From Gaetbulibacter_B jejuensis (GTDB taxonomy: Bacteria > Bacteroidota > Bacteroidia > Flavobacteriales > Flavobacteriaceae): a DNA stretch of 64,000 nucleotides. Shown one piece after another: positions 47,007 through 56,050 of the stretch. The stretch's first letter is position 1; each line of letters starts with the position of its first letter. The notes under the pieces were generated by a model that was given only the letters and a program-made list of their open reading frames with translations, had not been told where the DNA came from and ran no database searches. Made by a program: the position numbers and the translations under genes. The stretch lies in the NCBI RefSeq assembly GCF_039524015.1, contig NZ_BAAAGF010000001.1, forward strand, positions 1,240,001-1,304,000, in the 5' to 3' direction.

Positions 47007-48470
47007 ATGTCAGAACTAAAAGAACTAAACGTATTAAATAGAGAGCACCTTGGTTTATCAAAAAAGAATCCAATCAAGGTTGTGCAATTTGGAGAAGGTA
47101 ATTTTTTAAGAGCCTTTGTTGAGTATGCATTTCAAAAATTAAATCAAAACGCTAATTTCAATGCTGGTGTTGCTGTGGTGCAACCTATTGATAGAGGTAT
47201 GGTTGATATGTTGAATGACCAAGACGGATTATATACATTGTTCTTAAAAGGGATTCAAAAAGGTGAAGAAATTCAGACGAAAGAACTCATCACAAATATT
47301 GTGAAAGGTGTAAATCCGTATGCCGATTTTCAACAGTATTTAGACCTTGCGAAAGAAGAAGAGTTACAATTTATTATATCTAACACAACCGAAGCTGGTA
47401 TCGCTTATGTAGAAAGTGATACTTTAGAAATGCAACCACCAAGTTCATTTCCGGCGAAACTTACCGTGTTATTGTATGAGCGTTTCAAGCATTTCAATGG
47501 TGCTTCAGACAAAGCATTGACGATTATTCCGTGCGAGTTAATCAATTATAATTCTGATACTTTAAAAGAAATAATTTTAAAATATTGTTCAGATTGGAAG
47601 CTTGAAGACGAGTTCAAAACCTGGTTAACGCAAGACTGTTCATTTCATAATACTTTGGTAGATCGCATTGTTCCTGGTTATCCAAAAGACCAAATTGAAG
47701 AGTACAATGCGCAGTTAGATTATAAAGACAATTTAATTGTTTCAGCTGAAGCATTTTTACTTTGGGTTATTGAAGGAGGCGATGATTTAAAAGCTAAATT
47801 ACCTTTCGATAAAACCAATTTAGACGTAAAAATTGTTGCAGATATGCAACCATATCGTACCAGAAAAGTACGTATTTTAAATGGTGCGCATACCTCAATG
47901 GTACCATTTTCATTGCTTTACGGAAATGAAACGGTAAAAGAAACTGTTGATAATGAATTTACAGGAGCTTTTGTAAACAGTGCCATTTTTGATGAAATCA
48001 ATCACGTGTTACCAATGGATAAAGCAGAATTAGACAGTTTTGCTGAAGAAATCCTAGACCGTTTCAGAAACCCATTCATCAAGCATAAGTTAGCTGATAT
48101 CGCTTTAAATTCTATTTCAAAATTTAAAGTAAGAGTATTACCAAGTTTATTGGAATACAACGAGAAATTTCAAAAGTTACCAGCGCATTTAACTTTTGCT
48201 TTTGCGTGTTTAATTCGTTTTTATAAAGGCGAATGGAATGGCGAAGCATTGCCTATAAAGGATAGCGAAGATATTGTAAACGCTTTCAAATCAATTTGGT
48301 CAACTGATGATTACAAAGCTGTTGCTACAGCAGCATTACAAAACACGACGTTTTGGGACGAAGACCTTACAAAAGTAAACAACCTTGTAGATGCCATTGC
48401 ATTGGCATTAGAAGAAATTGAAGCTAATGGCGTTGAGCAAGGTTTGAAAAATTTCAAGAATAAATTATAA
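47007..48470 (+). CDS. uxaB: Tagaturonate reductase
   Basis: A 487-residue member of the mannitol dehydrogenase (polyol-specific long-chain) family that reduces D-tagaturonate to D-altronate with NADH. It shows IKVVQFGEGNFLRAFVEYAF (nucleotide-binding), QFIISNTTEAGIAYVESD, LTIIPCELINYNSDTLKEII, HNTLVDRIVPGYPKD, and the family signature RKVRILNGAHTSMVPFSLLY with the catalytic Lys. Length matches UxaB (483). It follows the TRAP permease by 11 bases and precedes uxaA by 17. Confidence 0.95.
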   Translation: MSELKELNVLNREHLGLSKKNPIKVVQFGEGNFLRAFVEYAFQKLNQNANFNAGVAVVQPIDRGMVDMLNDQDGLYTLFLKGIQKGEEIQTKELITNIVKGVNPYADFQQYLDLAKEEELQFIISNTTEAGIAYVESDTLEMQPPSSFPAKLTVLLYERFKHFNGASDKALTIIPCELINYNSDTLKEIILKYCSDWKLEDEFKTWLTQDCSFHNTLVDRIVPGYPKDQIEEYNAQLDYKDNLIVSAEAFLLWVIEGGDDLKAKLPFDKTNLDVKIVADMQPYRTRKVRILNGAHTSMVPFSLLYGNETVKETVDNEFTGAFVNSAIFDEINHVLPMDKAELDSFAEEILDRFRNPFIKHKLADIALNSISKFKVRVLPSLLEYNEKFQKLPAHLTFAFACLIRFYKGEWNGEALPIKDSEDIVNAFKSIWSTDDYKAVATAALQNTTFWDEDLTKVNNLVDAIALALEEIEANGVEQGLKNFKNKL

Positions 48471-48487
48471 GATTAATAAACCGAGAG

Positions 48488-50104
48488 GTGATGCAGAAGA
48501 AGTTAATAAAAGTACATCCAACAGATAATGTAGCAGTGGCTTTGGTCAATCTAAAAGCTGGAGACGTTATAGCATTTGAAGGTCAAGATATCAAAGTGAT
48601 TTCAGATGTTAAGGCGAAGCATAAAATCGCGATGAATGATTTTGGAGCTGGAGATCGCATTATGATGTACGGAGTTCTAGTAGGAAAAGCGAGTGAAGCT
48701 ATAGCAAAAGGGGATGTGCTTACCACTGAAAATGTAAAACATCAAAGTGCAAAAGTCACTCAAAAAACCGATACCATTGGTTGGTCTGTTCCTAATGTAG
48801 ACAAGTGGAAAGACAAAACATTTATGGGTTACCATAGAGAAGATGGACAAGTTGGTACAGCCAATGTTTGGTTGTTTTTTCCTTTGGTATTCTGCGAAAA
48901 CAGAAATATTGAACTACTAAAAGATATTTTTGAAAAAGAACTTCTGACTCAAAAATCTAATAGCCACAGAATGTTATTGCGTTCGTTGGTAAATGAAGAT
49001 AACGGAACTACAGCAGTTGAACCAGAGCAAACCACGAATGTTTTTGATAATATTGAAGTAAAGTTCATTACACATCCTGGAGGTTGTGGTGGTATTCGTC
49101 AAGATTCTGAAAGTCTAGCACGTTTATTGGCTGGTTATGTGAAAAACCCTAATGTAGCAGGAGCAACCGTGTTGAGTTTGGGTTGTCAAAATCTTCAAAT
49201 TGATATTTTCAATAAAGCATTAGAAGCGATTAGTCCAAACAACAAAAAACCAGTGTTGATGTACGAGCAACAACAAATGGGAACTGTTGATGAAATGCTA
49301 ACAGCGATTATAAAAAATTCGTTTGAAGCCATTAAGGAAGCGAATAATATTCAACGTCAACCAGCACCTTTGTCGAAGCTTAAAGTAGGTTTAGAATGTG
49401 GTGGTTCTGATGGATTTTCAGGGATTTCAGCAAACCCAACTTTGGGTTATACTTCGGATATGTTAGTTGCACTTGGAGGAACGGCAATTTTAGCTGAATT
49501 CCCAGAGCTTTGTGGTGTAGAGCAGGAGTTGGTAAATAGATGTGTAGAAGAAGACAAGGCGAATAAGTTTTTAAGCTTGATGCAAGCCTTTGAAAAATCT
49601 GTTGTAGATGCTGGTTCTGGTTTTGATATGAACCCATCACCAGGAAACATCAAAGACGGATTGATTACAGATGCAATGAAATCTGCTGGAGCAGCCAAAA
49701 AAGGTGGTACATCACCAGTTGTAGATGTATTGGATTATGGCGAATATGTAACAAATCCAGGTCTTAACTTATTGTGTACGCCAGGAAATGATGTAGAAAG
49801 TACAACAGCTATGGTAGGTTCTGGAGCAAACATTGTGTTGTTTACTACAGGTTTGGGAACACCAACCGGAAACCCAATTACACCAGTGATAAAAGTATCT
49901 TCAAACTCGGAGTTAGCAGCAAAAATGAGCGATATCATTGATGTAGATACAGGAGACGTTATTAAAGGCGAAAAGACCATAGAAGAAATGGCAGAAACAA
50001 TGCTTCAATACATAGTTGATGTCGCAAGTGGTACCATAAAGTCTAAAGCAAGTATTTTAAATCAAGATGATTTTATTCCTTGGAAACGAGGCGTGTCATT
50101 GTAA
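48488..50104 (+). CDS. uxaA: Altronate dehydratase
   Basis: A 538-residue enzyme (UxaA/GarD family) that dehydrates D-altronate to KDG. It has an N-terminal SAF domain (about 1-90: DNVAVALVNLKAGDVIAFEG, RIMMYGVLVGKASEAIAKGD) and a large catalytic domain with MGYHREDGQVGTANVWLFFP, ITHPGGCGGIRQDSESLARL, VLSLGCQNLQID, GLECGGSDGFSGISANPTLG and TGLGTPTGNPITPVIKVSSN. Slightly longer than E. coli UxaA (495). It is the last gene of the plus-strand operon and ends 7 bases from the stop codon of lacI on the other strand; no clear terminator is seen in the gap. Confidence 0.95.
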   Translation: MMQKKLIKVHPTDNVAVALVNLKAGDVIAFEGQDIKVISDVKAKHKIAMNDFGAGDRIMMYGVLVGKASEAIAKGDVLTTENVKHQSAKVTQKTDTIGWSVPNVDKWKDKTFMGYHREDGQVGTANVWLFFPLVFCENRNIELLKDIFEKELLTQKSNSHRMLLRSLVNEDNGTTAVEPEQTTNVFDNIEVKFITHPGGCGGIRQDSESLARLLAGYVKNPNVAGATVLSLGCQNLQIDIFNKALEAISPNNKKPVLMYEQQQMGTVDEMLTAIIKNSFEAIKEANNIQRQPAPLSKLKVGLECGGSDGFSGISANPTLGYTSDMLVALGGTAILAEFPELCGVEQELVNRCVEEDKANKFLSLMQAFEKSVVDAGSGFDMNPSPGNIKDGLITDAMKSAGAAKKGGTSPVVDVLDYGEYVTNPGLNLLCTPGNDVESTTAMVGSGANIVLFTTGLGTPTGNPITPVIKVSSNSELAAKMSDIIDVDTGDVIKGEKTIEEMAETMLQYIVDVASGTIKSKASILNQDDFIPWKRGVSL

Positions 50105-50111
50105 AAAGGTA

Positions 50112-51134
50112 TTACTGCTTTTTTAAGGATGATTTTCTCACGATGAGTTCAGGAGTAAGTACGATTTGTTTCTCCATTTTAACGTTTTTTCCGTTATTAA
50201 CTTCCTCAAGAAACACTTGAGCGGTCATTCTACCCATTTCAATTGGCGACTGATCAACAGAAGTAATTGACAATTCCATAAAACGTGTAAACGGTTCGTT
50301 ACTAAATCCTACTACACAAATATCTTCTGGTATTTTTAGGCCTTGAGCTTTTATTTCTTGAATGGCACCTAAAGCGGTAAAATCACTGGAAGAAAAAATA
50401 GCATCAGGAGGTCTTTCCATGCTAAGTAAAGCTTTTGCTGTTTTTCTTCCTTCTTCAACTTTACTATGGGTTTCAATAACTAAACTTTCGTCAAGCTCAA
50501 GACCATGGTCTAAAATAGCTTGTTTATAGCCTAAATAACGATTTTTAAAGATTTCTAAAGACCTATCATTAGATAAGTGAGCTATTCGCTTGCAGCCTTG
50601 TTCAATTAAATGTTTGGTAGCTTCATAAGCACCATTAAAGTCATCAATAGTTACAGAGCTTACTCCGCTTATGTCTTTTTTTCTATCAAAGAAAATTAAA
50701 GGAACGCGCTTACGTGATAAACTATTAAATATTTGATTTTTGGTTTTAGAGTTTGAAATTGACATTAATATACCATCAACCTGAGCATTTAACAATGAGT
50801 TTATGTTACCAGTTTCTAAATTTTCTTGATCATGGGTTTGACAAATAATAACATGGTATCCTTTAGGATAAAGCTCTTCTTCAATACCTCTAATTACTGA
50901 AGCAAAAAAGTTACTATCCATACGTGGTACGATAACGCCAACATTGTAACTTTTACCACTTTTTAAAGCTCTAGCGAGCGTGTTTTGCTCGTAGTTCATT
51001 TCTAAGGCAGTTTCCTGTACTAGCTTACGTGTGTTTTCGCTTATCTTCTCATTGTTGTTTAGAGCTCTTGAAACGGTTGCAGCTGTTAGGTTTAGCTTTT
51101 TTGCAATGTCATATATGGTTGTCTTTTTCTTCAT
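50112..51134 (-). CDS. LacI family transcriptional regulator
   Basis: A 340-residue full-length LacI/GalR protein. The N-terminal HTH reads TTIYDIAKKLNLTAATVSRA with hinge helix LARALKSGKSYNVGVIVPRM; the ligand-binding domain includes YHVIICQTHDQENLETGNIN, VDGILMSISNSK, FFDRKKDISGVSSVTIDDFN, IAHLSNDRSLEIFKNRYLGY and the C-terminal FSNEPFTRFMELSITSVDQS. It lies convergent to uxaA and at the 3' end of the minus-strand pectinase row, a natural regulator of both arms. The palindrome at 38999-39012 fits such a protein. Effector inferred: KDG or a uronate-derived sugar. Confidence 0.93.
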   Translation of the reverse strand: MKKKTTIYDIAKKLNLTAATVSRALNNNEKISENTRKLVQETALEMNYEQNTLARALKSGKSYNVGVIVPRMDSNFFASVIRGIEEELYPKGYHVIICQTHDQENLETGNINSLLNAQVDGILMSISNSKTKNQIFNSLSRKRVPLIFFDRKKDISGVSSVTIDDFNGAYEATKHLIEQGCKRIAHLSNDRSLEIFKNRYLGYKQAILDHGLELDESLVIETHSKVEEGRKTAKALLSMERPPDAIFSSSDFTALGAIQEIKAQGLKIPEDICVVGFSNEPFTRFMELSITSVDQSPIEMGRMTAQVFLEEVNNGKNVKMEKQIVLTPELIVRKSSLKKQ

Positions 51135-51161
51135 TGAAAATAATTAAAGTCAGAATTATGG

Positions 51162-51169
51162 CAAAAATA
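51162..51169 (-). promoter_or_regulatory. Putative -7 element for the lacI gene
   Basis: On the minus strand TATTTTTG (51169-51162) matches TAnnTTTG and lies 27 bases upstream of the lacI ATG. The -33 element is poor. It would allow lacI to be expressed apart from the enzyme genes upstream of it. Confidence 0.4.
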
Positions 51170-51195
51170 CACTATTTGTAAAATTTCATTCTATT

Positions 51196-52155
51196 TTAAT
51201 TGGATAGCATTATTTCATTTAAAAAATTAACAGTATGATTCAATGTGGTTTCAAACCATGGATGTAGTAACCAGAATGAGTGAGGACTATCTTCTAAAGT
51301 GTGGGTTTCGCTATAAATTTTGTATTTGTCTAGTAATAAAATCATATCATCACGTCCAGCGTGAAATCGTTCTTGTGAACTGTTTATAAATAGAGTAGGT
51401 GGAGTGGAAGCATTAACATACTCTAGTGGAGATGCTTCTTTCCAGTTTTTAAAGTTTTCTGATTTAGTGCCATTTAACCATATACTTGCCATTTTGCCTT
51501 CTGCGGAAGCCTCTGGATGAATGAAAGACACAATACCATCAATATTTATAATGGCTTTTACACTTTTTGAAATCTCTGAAGTATCTCCAAAAGTATCATT
51601 CTTTGGAGCTACTCCAATTAAAGTCGCTAATTGCGCTCCTGCCGAAGTTCCTAAAACAGCTATATTGTTTGGTTCTATATTGTAGGTTTTTGCGTTTTTG
51701 CGTATCCATAATATAGCATCTTTCAAATCTAAAACTGCTGCAGGATAAGGTGCTTCCAATCCTAATCTATAGGATACTGTAATGGCTACATAATTTTTTA
51801 AAGCTAAATGTTGAGCCATCACTTGCTGGTTTTCTTTGCTTCCGGTTAACCAACCACCACCATGAATAAGTAAGACAGCCGGATAAGTTTGAGTTTCATC
51901 AGTATTAGGTGAGTAGATGTCGACTTTTAGTTGAGAACCATTAATAGTTTTGTAAACTACATTTGTTTCAGCTTTTATTTTATCTGAAACTATTGGTTCA
52001 ATTGGAGAAACATCAGGATAATATTTTTTTAATTTTTTATAAGTGGTTTCAATGGTATAGGGCTTAAACTCTTGTTTGTTGTCTTGAGAATAAGAACTAA
52101 ACATTAGTAACAAAAGAAAAGTGAAACTAAGTATGTGTCTTTTAGGAACTATCAT
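51196..52155 (-). CDS. Secreted alpha/beta-hydrolase, probable carbohydrate esterase
   Basis: A 319-residue protein with a signal peptide (MIVPKRHILSFTFLLLLMFS, cleaved near SYSQ). The esterase/lipase (BD-FAE-like) fold has LLIHGGGWLTGSKENQQVMA (oxyanion HGGGW, 98-102), ISYRL-like ITVSYRLGLEAPYPAAVLDL, the nucleophile elbow VLGTSAGAQLATLIG (Ser171) and the late DSPHSFWLLHPWFE with the catalytic His. Similar proteins in pectin and xylan loci remove acetyl or feruloyl esters. Gene order in this locus favours a pectin acetylesterase. Its ATG overlaps the GH43 stop by four bases. Confidence 0.85.
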   Translation of the reverse strand: MIVPKRHILSFTFLLLLMFSSYSQDNKQEFKPYTIETTYKKLKKYYPDVSPIEPIVSDKIKAETNVVYKTINGSQLKVDIYSPNTDETQTYPAVLLIHGGGWLTGSKENQQVMAQHLALKNYVAITVSYRLGLEAPYPAAVLDLKDAILWIRKNAKTYNIEPNNIAVLGTSAGAQLATLIGVAPKNDTFGDTSEISKSVKAIINIDGIVSFIHPEASAEGKMASIWLNGTKSENFKNWKEASPLEYVNASTPPTLFINSSQERFHAGRDDMILLLDKYKIYSETHTLEDSPHSFWLLHPWFETTLNHTVNFLNEIMLSN

Positions 52156-53768
52156 TTTGTTATTCTAAAAAATTCCACATCAGCATAACCACCACGTTTT
52201 GCTTCTTGAGTACTTATTGAAAATAAACCTACTTTAGCACCAATCCATTTTCCTTCTTTGGCTTTAAATGGGTTTCCAATTTTTTTGAATTTTTTTCCAT
52301 TTTCGGAATATAAAAACTGACACATAGCGTTTGGAGACGACACTTCAACTTTAAAGTAAGCTGAATTTGATTTAAGTTTTACTGATTCGTTAACAACTTC
52401 AGGACTACCATCAATGGCTTTTAACGCTTCAGTTTGATTCAAATAGAATCCGTTTTCATCATGCGAAATGCTTAAAGTTGCATAATCGGTTCCCATAACA
52501 ATTAAACCAGCGATTTTACCTTTTTTAGCTTCTTCAGGAAAGAGAGAGATTTTGGTACTTACTGAAAAACTTGGAGCAGGAAATTTTTGTAATAATAAAT
52601 TAGGAACTAACCACAAATTAGGAAGGTTCTCAGGAGGTTTTATTGAAAACAATCTTAAGTGATTTTTACTTCTCAATTTTGCGTGCCATAAAACATTAGG
52701 ATTTGCATTCCATTGCCACTGTAAACCAATCTTATCACCTTCAAAATTATCAGTTTCTTGAGGTGTTACAATTGGATAGGATTGTTCAATATTTGGTTTT
52801 TTATTTTTAGTAATAGGTTCTCCAATTCCGTTACCATCAATATCTTTTCCCATAATAGGCCAGTTGTCTTTCCAACTCATTGGCTGTAAATGCACAATTC
52901 TACCATAGGCTTCCACATCCTGAAAATGATAAAACCAAGATTCTCCATTAGGTGTATCTACCCAAGCACCTTGATGAGGTCCGTTTATGATTGTGCTTCC
53001 TTGCTCTAAAACTACTTTTTCTTCGTATGGACCATAAATGCTTTTTGAACGTAAAATAAGTTGCCAACCAGTAGCTACTCCACCAGCAGGAGCAAAAATG
53101 TAATAATAACCATTTCGTTTATAAAATTTTGGGCCTTCAACAGTGTCATGGTTTTCGTGACCATCAAATACATGAACACCTTTGTCTATAACTTGAGTTC
53201 CTTCTCTATTCATTTTATTAACTGAAAGCAAGCTTTTAACACCTGCTCTACTTCCTGCGTAAGCATGAACAAGATAAGCGTCACCATTATCATCCCAAAG
53301 CGGACAAGGATCGATTAAACCTTTTCCTTCCATAACCAATATTGGTTTATCCCAAGCTTTACTTGGGTCTTTGGTTTTTACCATATAGATTCCAAAATCT
53401 GGATCTCCCCAATAAATATAAAATTCATTATTGTGATACCTTATACTTGGAGCCCAAACACCATTTCCATGCTGAGGAACATTAAAAACATCAACAGGAA
53501 CTATTTCTTGTAGAGCATGATTAATTATTTTCCAATTTACCATGTCTTTTGAATGTAAAATAGGTAATCCTGGGACAGCATTAAAGCTAGATGCTGTCAT
53601 GTAATAATCATCACCAACTCTCACAACATCAGGATCTGAATAGTCTGCATAAATAATAGGATTGGTGTAAGTGCCATCACCATTATCAGAAATCCAAACC
53701 TCAGAATTGTTTTGAGAAATAGATAGTTGAATGCTAAAAATTAAAAGTACTAAAGGGCTAAATTTCAT
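52152..53768 (-). CDS. Secreted glycoside hydrolase family 43 enzyme
   Basis: A 538-residue protein with a signal peptide (cleaved near SISQ). The five-bladed propeller of GH43 (about 35-330) shows YADYSDPDVVRVGDDYYMTA (catalytic Asp in SDPD, 45-47), GLPILHSKDMVNWKIINHAL, GVWAPSIRYHNNEFYIYWGD, GLIDPCPLWDDNGDAYLVHA (pKa modulator Asp) and TVEGPKFYKRNGYYYIFAPA (general acid Glu). A C-terminal beta-sandwich (about 340-538) of the DUF1349/GH43 accessory type follows. GH43 enzymes act on arabinan, xylan or galactan side chains; in a pectin locus an arabinan or galactan target is inferred. Confidence 0.9.
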   Translation of the reverse strand: MKFSPLVLLIFSIQLSISQNNSEVWISDNGDGTYTNPIIYADYSDPDVVRVGDDYYMTASSFNAVPGLPILHSKDMVNWKIINHALQEIVPVDVFNVPQHGNGVWAPSIRYHNNEFYIYWGDPDFGIYMVKTKDPSKAWDKPILVMEGKGLIDPCPLWDDNGDAYLVHAYAGSRAGVKSLLSVNKMNREGTQVIDKGVHVFDGHENHDTVEGPKFYKRNGYYYIFAPAGGVATGWQLILRSKSIYGPYEEKVVLEQGSTIINGPHQGAWVDTPNGESWFYHFQDVEAYGRIVHLQPMSWKDNWPIMGKDIDGNGIGEPITKNKKPNIEQSYPIVTPQETDNFEGDKIGLQWQWNANPNVLWHAKLRSKNHLRLFSIKPPENLPNLWLVPNLLLQKFPAPSFSVSTKISLFPEEAKKGKIAGLIVMGTDYATLSISHDENGFYLNQTEALKAIDGSPEVVNESVKLKSNSAYFKVEVSSPNAMCQFLYSENGKKFKKIGNPFKAKEGKWIGAKVGLFSISTQEAKRGGYADVEFFRITK

Positions 53769-53773
53769 AGGTA

Positions 53774-55018
53774 TTATTGATTTAATTCCAAACTCGCTAA
53801 AATAAATGGACCAGTACCTTTTGGATCGTTGGAACGAATGATTTCGTTTACATAATAGTCAAAAGAACCATCTCTGTAAGGATTACCACCTAAACCAGCA
53901 ACACCACAACATTTGTTAAGACTAACAATACCTTTTTCATCCACAGAAATAAGATTGTCGATTAAGCCTTTATAGCCTTTTTTGGCCACATTAAGATAGC
54001 TTTTCGGTAAATAGCCTTTGTTGGCACCTTTGGCAAACGTATAGGTAAACATCGCTGTACCTGTAGCTTCAAGATAATTGCCTTTTCTGTCGCCTTGATC
54101 TAATACTTGATACCATAATCCAGAGTCGTGTTGCACTTTGGTTATAGCTTCAGCATATTGGTTAAGGTATTCAATAATTCGTGCTCTTCCTGGATGATTT
54201 TCAGGTAAAACATCTAAAACATCTACCATTGCCATTCCATACCAACCCATGCCACGAGACCAAAAATGTTGCGAGTTACCTGTGTCTTTATTAGCCCAAC
54301 GTTGCTCTTTGCTTTCGTCCCAACCATGATAAAGTAATCCACTCTTTTCATCACGACTATGCTTTTGAATCAAATCAAATTGCAAGACAACATCGTCATA
54401 TATTTTTTGTTTTGTGGCTTCATCTTCAACATAATCTCTTGCGTATTCAGTATGAAATGGTTCAGCCATATACAAACCATCTAACCACATTTGATACGGA
54501 TAAATTTTCTTGTGCCAATAACCACCATCAGATGTTTTTGGTTGTGATTCCATTTGGCTGTTTAAGGTTTCCATTGCTGTAAGGAAACGTTCTTCTTTTG
54601 TTTTAGGATAGAGGTATAGCAACACATCACCAGATTTAATCATATCAAGATTTTGATTTGACAACTTATAGGTTTTTATAGTTCCTGTGCTGTCAATCAT
54701 AGCATCTGCATAGGCATAAACATAATCGTAATATGTTTGGTTTTCGGTTTGCTCATAAAGTTTGGCGCACGCGCTCAAGACTAGTCCTGGTGTGTAGCTC
54801 CATTTAGGTTTTTCCCTGAAATCTAGAAGTGTTGGATCTGGAAAACGTTCAATTTCTGAAAGCATCATGCGCTCAGACCACTTTAAGTCTTCAGAAATTA
54901 TAAGTTCTGTTGTTGTGTTTTCTGAAGTTGTTTCAGTTGTATTGCTTTTGTCTTTACAGCTGAAGCTTACCAAACAAGTTGCAATGGTTAATGAAAAAAA
55001 GGTTTTTTTTAGAGTCAT
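53774..55018 (-). CDS. GH105 unsaturated (rhamno)galacturonyl hydrolase, lipoprotein
   Basis: A 414-residue lipoprotein (lipobox LVSFSCKDK, Cys21) with the alpha6/alpha6 barrel of glycoside hydrolase family 105. Typical stretches are KWSYTPGLVLSACAKLYEQT, GGYWHKKIYPYQMWLDGLYM (the catalytic Asp lies in WLDGLYMAEPF), HGWDESKEQRWANKDTGNSQ, FWSRGMGWYGMAMVDVLDVL and LEATGTAMFTYTFAKGANKG. It removes the delta-4,5-unsaturated galacturonate that PL1 leaves at non-reducing ends, the feedstock for KduI-KduD. It is membrane-tethered, probably on the periplasmic side. Confidence 0.93.
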   Translation of the reverse strand: MTLKKTFFSLTIATCLVSFSCKDKSNTTETTSENTTTELIISEDLKWSERMMLSEIERFPDPTLLDFREKPKWSYTPGLVLSACAKLYEQTENQTYYDYVYAYADAMIDSTGTIKTYKLSNQNLDMIKSGDVLLYLYPKTKEERFLTAMETLNSQMESQPKTSDGGYWHKKIYPYQMWLDGLYMAEPFHTEYARDYVEDEATKQKIYDDVVLQFDLIQKHSRDEKSGLLYHGWDESKEQRWANKDTGNSQHFWSRGMGWYGMAMVDVLDVLPENHPGRARIIEYLNQYAEAITKVQHDSGLWYQVLDQGDRKGNYLEATGTAMFTYTFAKGANKGYLPKSYLNVAKKGYKGLIDNLISVDEKGIVSLNKCCGVAGLGGNPYRDGSFDYYVNEIIRSNDPKGTGPFILASLELNQ

Positions 55019-55029
55019 GATGTTATGTT

Positions 55030-56040
55030 TTATAAGGCGTTTGAACGGTCTAACTGTTCAAGTTTTTGGTCCATGTCTTTTATGAAATCTTCTTGATTGG
55101 TGATGCCATTAAGTTCTTGTTCCCAAGCTGCCAAGAAGTAGTAGGTAAGGGTTTCGGTTGTTGGTTTGAAAACGACCAAATGATCATCTTTACCAGTAGT
55201 TTGATTAGCGACTTTATCTTTTTTGTAGAATAAAGCCATCCCTAAATTGTCTGGAGGACTTGCAAGTGTTTGCGTTCCGTAGGTAGCAATATAAGCCCAT
55301 TGTTGTCCTTCCTTTTTGAAAAATTCTACATCATGGTTTACAATTCCTGTACAAAGACCTTCAATAGCTTTTGACGGACTTAACTCAGCTTTGGTGAATC
55401 TGTCGTGAGGATAAATGGTTAATTTAGAATTCAAATCAATTACATCAGAACTAGATTTCCAACCTGTGTATGTAATGTTGACTGAAGAACTTTCGGAAGT
55501 ATTTTCAATTTTGGCTACTGTGTTCTCCACCTCTTGAAAATGCACAATGGTATCTGAAACCACGCGTCCATAACCTCCAATTCCCATAGATTTTCCTGCT
55601 TTCAGAATATCTTGTCCCCAAGCTGAAGGCTCATGATATGAATCAAATCCGTCTTGACCAACTTGAGGCAGCACCATTGAATCTACCTTCTTTCCGAAGA
55701 TATCAATCGCATTCCTCCAGTCGAGATACAAACGGTAACCAACCTGACTGTTTTCCCAACCTGGTCCTTCATAGCGAATAAACCACGTGTGATCGGTATG
55801 TTGTTTTGGTAGTTGTAATGAATTGACATTTTTAAAGGATGTGCCATTAGCATATTCTTCATGACCTCTAGGACCATCAATCCATTCGCCACCTTCCGCT
55901 ACGGAGATTTCGGCATAAGTTTGTTGTGCTGTTTCTTGAGTTTCAACACCATCGTAACTAGGAGTTTCCTTACTTTCAGTTTTGTCCTTACATGCCATCA
56001 AGCTTAATGCGATGCCTAGTGCTAATATCGATTTTTTCAT
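55030..56040 (-). CDS. DUF4861 lipoprotein
   Basis: A 336-residue lipoprotein from the ATG at 56040 (MKKSILALGIALSLMACKDK, Cys17). An upstream in-frame ATG at 56085 would overlap GH28 by 35 bases and bury the lipobox, so it is rejected. The sequence is beta-rich: EGGEWIDGPRGHEEYANGTS, VGYRLYLDWRNAIDIFGKKV, SYHEPSAWGQDILKAGKSMG (with His and Glu) and AIEGLCTGIVNHDVEFFKKE. DUF4861 proteins are commonly encoded beside GH105 and GH28 enzymes in Bacteroidota, but their activity is not known to me. A carbohydrate-active enzyme or binding protein is likely. Confidence 0.85.
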   Translation of the reverse strand: MKKSILALGIALSLMACKDKTESKETPSYDGVETQETAQQTYAEISVAEGGEWIDGPRGHEEYANGTSFKNVNSLQLPKQHTDHTWFIRYEGPGWENSQVGYRLYLDWRNAIDIFGKKVDSMVLPQVGQDGFDSYHEPSAWGQDILKAGKSMGIGGYGRVVSDTIVHFQEVENTVAKIENTSESSSVNITYTGWKSSSDVIDLNSKLTIYPHDRFTKAELSPSKAIEGLCTGIVNHDVEFFKKEGQQWAYIATYGTQTLASPPDNLGMALFYKKDKVANQTTGKDDHLVVFKPTTETLTYYFLAAWEQELNGITNQEDFIKDMDQKLEQLDRSNAL

Positions 56041-56050
56041 TGTGTAGGTT

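Noticed and set aside
49380..49980. Several minus-strand frames of 80-86 codons within uxaA
   Set aside because: They are antisense to a well-supported enzyme gene, have no starts with context or family motifs, and disagree with its codon pattern.
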